Origin: Balaenoptera acutorostrata
Taxonomy: Eukaryota > Chordata > Mammalia > Artiodactyla > Balaenopteridae
DNA length: 64,000 bases
Assembly (NCBI RefSeq): GCF_949987535.1
Contig: NC_080075.1
Location: 56,413,636 to 56,477,635, forward strand
Direction: 5' to 3'
The first letter of the stretch is position 1. Every line of letters begins with the position of its first letter. This document shows, piece by piece, positions 57,055-64,000 of the stretch. The notes under the pieces were generated by a model, which made no database searches, was not told the origin of the DNA, and worked only from the letters and a program-made list of their open reading frames with translations. A program made the position numbers and the translations under genes.

Positions 57055-60000
57055 CTAGGTTCCACATATATGCGTTAATATACGATATTTGTTTTTCTCT
57101 TTCTGACTTACTTCACTCTGTATTACAGTCTCTAGATCCATCCACGTCTCAACAAATGACCCAATTTTGTTCCTTTTTATGGCTGAGTAATATTCCATTG
57201 TATATATGTACCACATCTTCTTTATCCATTCATCTGTCGATGGGCATTTAGGTTGCTTCCATGTCCTGGCTATTGTAAATAGTGCTGCAATGAGCATAGG
57301 GGTGCATGTGTCTTTTTGGATTATGGTTTTCTCAGGGTATATGCCCAGTAGTGGGATTGCTGGATCATATGGTAATTCTATTTTTAGTTTTTTAAGGAAC
57401 CTCCATACTGTTCTCCATAGTGGCTGTATCAATTTACATTCCCACCAACAGTGCAAGAGGGTTCCCTTTTCTCCACCCTCTGCAGCATTTGTTGTTTGTA
57501 GATTTTCTGATGATGCCCATTCTAACTGGTGTGAGGTGATACCTCATTGTAGTTTTGATTTGCATTTCTCTAATAATTAGTGATGTTGAGCATCTTTTCA
57601 TGTGCTTCTTGTCCATCTGTATGTCTTCTTTGGAGAGATGTCTATTTAGGTCTTCTGCCCATTTTTGGATTGGGTTGTTGGTTTCTTTAATATTGAGCTG
57701 AATGAGCTGTTTATATATTTTGGAGATTAATCCTTTATCCGTTGATTCGTTTGCAAATATTTTCTCCCATTCTGAGGGTTGTCCTTTCGTCTTGTTTATG
57801 GTTTCCTTTGCTGTGCAAAAGCTTTTAAGTTTCATTAGGTCCCATTTGTTTATTTTTGTTTTTATTTCCATTACTCTAGAAGGTGGATCAAAAAAGATCT
57901 TGCTGTGATTTATGTCAAAGAGTGTTCTTCCTGTGTTTTCCTCTAAGAGTTTTATAGTGTCCGGTCTTACATTTAGGTCTCCAATCCATTTGGAGTTTAT
58001 TTTTGTGTATAGTGTTAGGGAGTAATTCCATTCTTTTACATGTAGCTATCCAGTTTTCCCAGCACCACTTATTGAAGAGACTGTCTTTTCTCCATTGTAT
58101 ATCCTTGCCTCCTTTGTCATAGATTAGTTGACCATAGGTGTGTGGGTTTATCTCTGGGCTTTCTATCTTGTTCCGTTGATCTATGTTTCTGTTTTTGTGC
58201 CAGTACCATATTGTCTTGGTTACTGTAGCTTTGTAGTATAGTCTGAAGTCAGGGAGTCTGATTCGTCCAGCTCCATTTTTTTCCCTCAAGACCACTTTGG
58301 CTATTTGGGGTCTTTTGTGTCTCCATACAAATTTAAAGATTTTTTGTTCTAGTTCCGTAAAAAATGCCATTGGTAATTTGATAGGGATTGCATTGAATCT
58401 GTAGATTGCTTTGGGTACTACAGTCATTTTCACAATATTGATTCTTCCAATCCAAGAACATGGTATATCTCTCCATCTGTTTGTATCATCTTTAATTTCT
58501 TTCATCAGTGTCTTACAGTTTTCTGCATACAGGTCTTTTGTCTCCCTAGGTAGGTTTATTCCTAGGTATTTTATTCTTTTTGTTGCAGTGGTAAATGGGA
58601 GTGTTTCCTTAATTTCTCTTTCAGATTTTTCATCATTAGTGTGTAGGAATGCAAGAGAGTTCTGTGCATTAATTTTGTATCCTGCAACTTTGCCAAATTC
58701 ATTGATTAGCTCTAGTAGTATTCTGGTGGCATCTTTAGCATTCTCTATGTATAGTATCATGTCATCTGCAAACAGTGAGACTTTTACTTCTTCTTTTCTG
58801 ATTTGTATTCCTTTTATTTCTTTTTCTTCTCTGATTGCTGTGGCTAGGACTTCCAAAACTATGTTGAATAATATTGGTGAGGGTGGACATCCTTGTCTTG
58901 TTCCTGATCTTAGAGGAAATGCTTTCAGTTTTTCACCATTGAGAATGATGTTTGCTGTGGGTTTGTCGTATATGGCCTTTATTATGTTGAGGTAGGTTCC
59001 CTCTATGCCCACTTTCTGGAGAGTTTTTATCATAAATGAGTGTTGAATTTTGTCAAAAACTTTTTCTGCATCTATTGAGATGATCATATGGTTTTTATTC
59101 TTCAGTTTGTTAATATGGTGTATCACATTGATTGATTTGCATATATTGAAGAATCCTTGCATCCCTGGGATAAATCCCACTTGATCATGGTGTATGATCC
59201 TTTTAATGTGTTGTCGGATTCTGTTTGCAAGTATTTTGTTGAAGATTTTTGCATCTATATTCATCAGTGATATTGGTCTGTAATTTTCTTTTCTTGTAGT
59301 ATCTTTGTCTGGTTTTGGTATCAGGGTGATGGTGGCCTCATAGAATGAGTTTGGGAGTGTTCCTTCCTCCACAATTTTTTGAAGATTTTGAGAAGGATGG
59401 GTGTTAGCTCTTCTCTAAATATTTCATAGAATTCACCTGTGAAGCCATCTGGTCCTGGACTTTTGTTTGTTGGAAGATTTTTAATCACAGTTTCAATTTC
59501 ATTACTTGTGATTGGTCTGTTCATATTTTCTATTTCTTCCTGGTTCAGTCTTGGAAGGTTATACCTTTCTAAGAATTTGTCCATTTCTTCCAGGTTGTCC
59601 ATTTTATTGGCATAGAGTTGCTTGTGGTAGTCTTTTAGGATGCTTTGTATTTCTGCGGTGTCTGCTGTAACTTCTCCTTTTTCATTTCTAATTTTATTGG
59701 TTTGATTCCTCTCCCTCTTTTTCTTGATGAGTCTGGCTAATGGTTTATCAATTTTGTTTATCTTCTCAAAGAACCAGCTTTTAGTTTTATTGATCTTTGC
59801 AATTGTTTTCTTTGTTTCTATTTCATTTATTTCTGATCTGATCTTTATGATTTCTTTCCTTCTGCTAACTTTGGGTTTTGTTTGTTCTTCTTTCTCTAGT
59901 TCTTTTAGGTGTAAGGTTAGTGTAAGATTACACTAACCTTAGTGCAGTGTAAGATTGTTTATTTGAGATTTTTCTTGTTTCTTGAGGCAGGCTTGTATAG

Positions 60001-60898
60001 CTATAAACTTCCCTCTTAGAACTGCTTTTGCTGCATCCCATAGGTTTTGGATCATCATGTTTTCATTGTCATTTGTCTCTAGATATTTTTTGATTTCCTC
60101 TTTGATTTCTTCAGTGATGTCTTGGTTATTTAGTAACGTATTGTTTAGCCTCCATGTGTTTGTGCTTTTTACGTTTTTTTCCCTTTAACTGATTTCTAAT
60201 CTCATAGCATTGTGGTCAGAAAAGATGCTTGATATGATTTCAGTTTTCTTAAATTTACTGAGGCTTGATTTGTGACCCAAGATGTGATCTGTCCAGGAGA
60301 ATGTTCCGTGCTCACTTGAGAAGAAAGTGTAATCTGCTGTTTTTGGATGGAATGTCCTATAAATATCAATTAAATCTATCTGGTCTTTGGTGTCATTTAC
60401 AGCTTCTGTTTCCTTATTTGTTTTCATTTTGGATGATCTGTCCACTGGTTAAAGTGAGGTGTTAAAGTCCCCTACTATTATTGTGTTACTGTCAATTTCC
60501 GCTTTTGTGGCTGTTAGCATTTGCCTTATGTATTGAGGTGCTTCTATGTTGGGTGCATAAGTATTTACAATTCTTATATCTTCTTCTTGGATTGATCCCT
60601 TGATCATTATGTAGTGTCCTTCTTTGTCTCTTGTAATAGTCTTTATTTTAAAGTCAATTTTGTCTGGTATGAGAATTGCTACTCCAGCTTTCTTTTCATT
60701 TCCATTTACATGGAATATCTTTTTCCATCCCCTCACTTTCAGTCTGTATGTGTCCCTTGGTCTGAAGTGGGTCTCTTGTAGACAGCATATAGATGGGTCT
60801 TGCTTTTGTATCCATTCAGCAAGCCTACGTCTTTTGGTTGGAGCATTTAATCCATTCACGTTTAAGGTAATTATCGATATGTATGTTCCTATGACCAT
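57055..60898 (-). pseudogene. L1 ORF2 remnant (endonuclease-reverse transcriptase)
   Basis: The reading starts MVIGTYISIITLNVNGLNA at 60898, the typical AP-like endonuclease start, and retains QETHFRPRDTYRLK and [10 protein letters not shown] stop at about 60446-60448 splits the endonuclease. The linker carries a palindromic insertion at 59912-59941. The longest open piece (57915-59372, 485 codons) contains the reverse-transcriptase core: YRPISL (residues 31-36 of that piece), SGTRQGCP near residue 156 and the catalytic FADD at residues 201-204. A frame change near 59372 and another near 57900 separate it from the N-terminal and C-terminal parts; the end [13 protein letters not shown]...LTHICGT lies at 57055-57456. 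It is not functional. Confidence 0.93.
59912..59941. repeat. 14-bp perfect inverted repeat with 2-bp loop in L1 linker
   Basis: TAAGGTTAGTGTAA (59912-59925), GA, TTACACTAACCTTA (59928-59941). The sister L1 at about 50200-50220 has only the single GTGTAAGGTTAGGTTG form, so the second arm and the following repeat of GTGTAAGATT are a local gain in this copy. Confidence 0.92.
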
Positions 60899-60956
60899 TT
60901 TCTTAATTGTTTTGGGTTTGGTTTCATAGGTCCTTTTCTTCCCTTGTGTTTCCCAC

Positions 60957-61854
60957 TTAAAGAAGTTCCTTTAGCATTTGTTGTAGAGCTGGTTTGGTGG
61001 TGCTGAATTCTCTTAGCTTTTGCTTGTCTGTAAAGCTTTTGATTTCTCCTTCGAATCTGAATGAGATCCTTGCTGGGTACAGTAATCTTGGTTGTAGGTT
61101 CTTCCCTTTCATCACTTTAAGTATATCATACCACTCCCTTCTGGCTTGTAGAATTTCTGCTGTGAAATCAGCTGTTAACCTTATGGGAGTTCCCTTGTAT
61201 GTTACTTGTCGTTCTTCCCTTGCTGCTTTCAATAATTTTTCTTTGTCTTTAATTTTTGCCAATTTGATTACTATGTGTCTCGGTGTGTTTCTCCTTGGGT
61301 TTATCCTGTATGGGACTCTCTGTGCTTCCTGGACTTAGGTGGCTATTTCCTTTCCCACGTTAGGGAACTTTTCGACTATGATCTCTTCAAATATTTTCTC
61401 TGGTCCTTTCTCTCTTCTCCTTCTGGATCCCCTATAATGCGAATGTTGTTGCGTTTAATGTTGTCCCAGAGGTGTCTTAGGCTGTTTTCATTTCTTTTCC
61501 TTCTTTTTTGTTTATTCTGTTCCACAGCAGTGAATTCCACCATTCTGTCTTCCAGGTCACTTATCCGTTCTGCCTCAGTTATTCTGCTATTGATTCCTTC
61601 TAGTGTAGTTTTCATTTCAGTTATTGTATTGTTCATCTCTGTTTGTTTGTTCTTTAATTCTTCTAGGTCTTTGTTAAGCATTTCTTGCATCTTCTCGATC
61701 TTTGCCTCCATTCTTTTTCCGAGGTCTGGATCATCTTCACTGTCATTATTCTGAATTCTTTTTTTGGAAGGTTGCCTACCTCCACTTCATTTAGTTGTTT
61801 TTCTGGGGTTATATCTTGTTCCTTCATCTGGTACATAGCCCTCTGCCTTTTCAT
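60957..61854 (-). pseudogene. L1 ORF1 remnant (RNA-binding/chaperone protein)
   Basis: Minus-strand fragments together cover an L1 ORF1p. The N-terminal part starts MKRQRAMYQMKEQ at 61854. A coiled-coil segment with heptad-like LEDRMVEFTAVEQNK and DLEELKNKQTEMNN follows (61376-61711), then the RRM/C-terminal domain ending ALQQMLKELL with a stop at 60957. At least two frame changes separate the pieces (near 61690 and 61376-61262), so no full ORF1p can be made. ORF1p normally forms trimers that coat L1 RNA. A 58-bp gap leads to the ORF2 start, which is normal L1 spacing. Confidence 0.9.
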
Positions 61855-61884
61855 CTTGTCTGTCTTTTTGTGAATGTGGTTTTT

Positions 61885-61902
61885 TGCATGTTCTTTACTT
61901 TT
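61885..61902. repeat. L1 target-site duplication, right copy
   Basis: This is a perfect copy of 56767-56784 and lies between the truncated 5' end of the L1 and the last 28 bases before an SRBD1 exon. It therefore belongs to the original intron sequence and keeps part of the polypyrimidine tract. Confidence 0.93.
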
Positions 61903-61930
61903 GATTCATATTTGATCTTTGTCTTTTCAG
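61903..61930 (+). promoter_or_regulatory. SRBD1: SRBD1 3' splice-site region
   Basis: The 28 bases before the exon are T-rich and end TTTGTCTTTTCAG, a good acceptor. They directly follow the right copy of an L1 target-site duplication (61885-61902), whose own sequence is pyrimidine-rich and contributes to the tract. Possible branch-point adenines lie in GATTCATATTTGAT (61903-61916) or in the TSD; I cannot choose between them by eye. Confidence 0.7.
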
Positions 61931-62037
61931 CACGATGTGTCTCAGACTCTACTCAAGGCAACGCTGGATAGTGTTGTAGAAGAATGTGTCAGCTTTGTGG
62001 GAGTGGATATTAACATCTGTTCAGAAGTTTTGTTAAG
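61931..62037 (+). CDS. SRBD1: SRBD1 internal exon (start of helix-hairpin-helix region)
   Basis: This 107-bp exon reads in phase 0 from CAC and encodes 35 codons plus two bases; the peptide begins [15 protein letters not shown] and continues through [20 protein letters not shown]. It is preceded by a pyrimidine-rich tract ending in CAG and followed by a consensus donor AAG|GTGAGA. The motif [18 protein letters not shown] matches the segment of Tex-family proteins just before the HhH domain (bacterial Tex has a similar VGVDLNT motif). SRBD1 is the vertebrate Tex/Spt6-like protein with a Tex N-terminal region, a YqgF-like fold, HhH and a C-terminal S1 RNA-binding domain; nucleic-acid binding is expected but its exact cellular role is poorly known. 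The split Arg codon (AG|G) joins exactly to the exon at 63120. The acceptor lies 46 bp from an antisense L1. The gene assignment is by recognition of the protein, not by a search. Confidence 0.93.
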
Positions 62038-63119
62038 GTGAGACAAGAAGTCTGTGGCTGAACATCACAGAATCTTGAGTTTTACTGGCTATCCAGTTCA
62101 AACTCAGCTAGAGCAAGGGGACACGTGTATAAAGTTGTCAAGTATAGAAAATCTATGAGTTCATACATTGCTTTAGGTAATCAGTCAGAGGGGAAGGCAT
62201 CATTTAAGAAAAGAATTATAACAATTCATGTTATTTTTAATACTGGAAATCTAATGTGAAGAACATATGGTAACTATCGAGTGCATTAATGTCGCTAATA
62301 GAATTTAAATTAGGTTAACATGGAAAAGAGCTGTTTCCCACCACCGGAGAGTAGATATTTTTCACTAGTTCAGTCTCTTGCTTACATCTGTCAAAGTTGG
62401 CAGTCACCAAAAGATAAATCCTGATGGTTCAAGGTATGGTTACCATATTTTTACCTTGATTCCACAAGTCACATCTCAAGATCTTCATTGTACTGTATTC
62501 ATGTCTTATATGTTCTTTTTTTTCCCCCTGTGGCTATAGAAGAATTGCTTTTTTGTTCCTAGTCTTGCATTTATTATACAACTCTGCTGATGCAGCATGA
62601 AATTCTGGACCTCTGGAAAAAATCTGGATCTTTCTGCTTTGAAATTGGAATAGCAGAAAATATCCCTTGCATTGTAAGGTGTTGCTTTTCTACCACAGCG
62701 ACAAACATTCCATAATGCCATGTATGGAATTCTGTAATAAAATTAAGATTCTCTAATTAACACCAAGCCGACTACGTAATGATAGAGTTTTTATATCATG
62801 AATAAGTATCTTTCTGTAGTTCAAGGCTTTACTAATGAGAACAGGCTGATCAAAAAAATAGAATAGTACAATGCAGCTGTAGCTATTGTAACTTCTACTG
62901 CTAACTCACTTTGTAAGCTAACCAGGAATAGGCAGAATTATTACTTGATTCAGAAACACAAGGAATGTGAATAGTGTAGAGACATATGACAAGATGTAAT
63001 TGCAGTTGCTTTTATGATGCAAATGTTTTATATCATTGTCTTTTCAGATGAGATCTTTTCTTTCAGTACTCTTAGAACAATTACATTGGCCACATTACTC
63101 ATTTTGTTTATTTTTTTAG
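62038..63119 (+). other. SRBD1: SRBD1 intron between the two exons
   Basis: This 1,082-bp intron begins GTGAGA and ends TTTTTTTAG. I see no recognisable transposable element, microsatellite or ORF of note; it appears to be ordinary AT-rich intron. Confidence 0.85.
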
Positions 63120-63296
63120 GCATATTGCTGGACTCAATGCCAACCGAGCCAAAAATATTATTGAATGGCGCGAGAAAAATGGGCCATTCATCAACCGAGA
63201 ACAGCTGAAGAAAGTGAAAGGGCTAGGTCCAAAATCTTTCCAACAGTGTGCTGGTTTCATCAGAGTCAACCAGGAGTATATTCGAACATTTTGCAG
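63120..63296 (+). CDS. SRBD1: SRBD1 internal exon (helix-hairpin-helix domain)
   Basis: This 177-bp exon is flanked by TTTTTTTAG and a GTCATT donor. Its first G completes an Arg codon started in the exon at 61931; 58 full codons follow ([18 protein letters not shown] onward) and it ends with two bases of the next codon, so both introns shown here are in the same phase. The central stretch [18 protein letters not shown] is the signature of the Tex/SRBD1 HhH domain: a helix that starts an NR.QLL-type hairpin, the GLGPK.F turn and a second helix QQCAGFIR. No stop or frameshift is present. The weaker GTCATT donor is non-consensus at +3 to +5, so the 3' boundary is slightly less certain, but protein homology stops at about this point. 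Downstream exons (rest of the linker and the S1 domain) are beyond the window. Confidence 0.93.
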
Positions 63297-63369
63297 GTCA
63301 TTATTGAAGTGTACACTGTCTGTTCTATTATCAACCTCCTCTCTTTCTGTTACCCATCCTTCTCACTGG

Positions 63370-63850
63370 CATAAATCCTAGCTGTCTATTTGTTCATTCC
63401 TTCATTCAATATGTGTCAACTGTCTAATCTTTGCTAGGTACTGGGAATACAGCAGTGAGCAAATCAACAAATTCCCTGGCCTCATGGAGTTAAATTTTAA
63501 TGTATGAGACAGACAATAAATAAACTAGTAAAAATAAATAGTTTCAGATGTAATAAGTGTTATAAAAATTAAAACAAAGCAATATGACACTGCCTTTGGG
63601 GAGCAATAAACTGCTTTATATGAGTTATTCATTGAAAAGATATTTGAGCCGAGTTTTGAATGAAATGAAAGAGCCAGTCACACAGGGATCAGAAGAAGGG
63701 CATTCCAGGCAGAGCAAACAGTACATGTGCAACATCCTAAGGCAGGACCAACTTTGGTGTATTCAGGAAATGAAACTAAGGCCAGTGTGATTGGAGCACC
63801 ACAAGTAGGAAGGACTGGTATAAGATGAGGTAACAAAGAGGACTTCGCAA
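63370..63850 (-). mobile_element. LINE-2-like element in SRBD1 intron, minus strand
   Basis: Reads from TCATTCCTTCATTCAATATG through GGTACTGGGAATACAGCAGT and CTGGCCTCATGGAGTTAAAT to GGGCATTCCAGGCAGAGCAA and AAGGCCAGTGTGATTGGAGC, a standard antisense L2-type arrangement. It starts 70-odd bases after the SRBD1 donor. Confidence 0.78.
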
Positions 63851-64000
63851 AGACCACTTCATACCGACAGCTTTTACCCTAAGCATAGTTGGGTTTCCCT
63901 GCTCCTTCCTCACTGAAAACTGGCCAAAGCATTAATTATCAGATGTGTCGATTAAGAGCTAAATCCTTGCTTTCTAATCCTGTAGCACAAATGCAAAGAA

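Larger units (their letters stand above)
56785..61884 (-). mobile_element. 5.1-kb L1 retrotransposon, antisense to SRBD1
   Basis: A LINE-1 lies on the minus strand, bounded by an 18-bp perfect TSD, TGCATGTTCTTTACTTTT, at 56767-56784 and 61885-61902. From its 5' end (61884) there are about 30 bases before the ORF1 start, so the 5'UTR promoter is missing (5' truncation). ORF1, a 58-bp spacer, ORF2 and a short 3'UTR with a G-rich tract follow. The 3' end has a poly(A)-like tail containing about 35 bases of apparently non-L1 sequence (56788-56822). The clean TSD and moderate decay suggest an insertion within the cetacean or cetartiodactyl lineage. ORF2 is broken by stops and frameshifts, so it is not autonomous. 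Confidence 0.95.

Noticed and set aside
57915..59372. A functional reverse transcriptase gene
   Set aside because: Although 485 codons are open with FADD, it is one piece of an L1 ORF2 broken on both sides by frameshifts and a stop, and the 5'UTR is missing.
1..61930. Further SRBD1 exons upstream
   Set aside because: I looked for the part of the Tex-like domain expected just before HDVSQ (a short exon ending before a GT donor) and found no convincing match. It is likely upstream of the window or missed by eye; a protein-to-genome alignment would settle this.
1..64000. A new multi-gene system (operon, defence island, biosynthetic cluster)
   Set aside because: The window is intronic or intergenic mammalian DNA with a single recognised gene; there are no clustered genes to form such a system.

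Overview
This window looks like nuclear DNA from a mammal, most likely a cetacean (whale or dolphin). Eleven tRNA-Glu-derived SINEs of the CHR type carry the typical opening GGGCTTCCCTGGTGGCGCAG. Several are young, with clean target-site duplications (TSDs). I saw no BovB or Bov-tA elements, which argues against a ruminant; a hippopotamus cannot be excluded from sequence alone. The rest of the repeat content is ordinary for a placental mammal: L1, L2, MIR, MER5A and MaLR LTRs.

The only protein-coding sequence I can support is at the far right. Two exons on the + strand (61931-62037 and 63120-63296) join in phase. They encode the helix-hairpin-helix part of a Tex/Spt6-like protein that I recognise as SRBD1 (S1 RNA-binding domain 1). 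The first ~61.9 kb has no other exon that I can recognise. It is probably one long SRBD1 intron, or intron plus unrecognised exons, filled with transposable elements.

Layout. 1-36 kb: mostly old AT-rich sequence with scattered L1M, L2, MIR, a MER5A cluster (3.6-4.1 kb), MaLR LTRs (24.8-25.2 kb and probably 28.9-29.5 kb), nine CHR SINEs older and younger in both orientations (a tenth lies at 32.7-33.1 kb), and microsatellites. 36.8-40.4 kb: nested antisense L1M and HAL1-like elements. 43.9-61.9 kb: an L1-dense block. It holds L1M pieces, a 1.2-kb sense L1 3' end (45.1-46.3 kb), a 7.4-kb antisense L1 with its 5'UTR (46.7-54.1 kb) interrupted by a CHR SINE, a further L1 3' fragment, and a 5.1-kb antisense L1 (56.8-61.9 kb). 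That last L1 ends 46 bp before an SRBD1 exon. 61.9-64 kb: the SRBD1 exons and an antisense L2.

No new defence, metabolic or mobile system is evident. The points worth a second look are structural: an L1 inserted into the 3' splice-site region of SRBD1 with its TSD restoring the sequence; 3'-transduced tails on several CHR SINEs and on that L1; a CHR subfamily marked by an internal tandem duplication; a large L1 inverted repeat; a deletion-associated L1 tail patch inside another L1; a template-switch-like palindrome; and a 75-bp near-identical duplication outside known repeats. Repeat family names are from recognition by eye, and boundaries of old elements are approximate (tens of bases).
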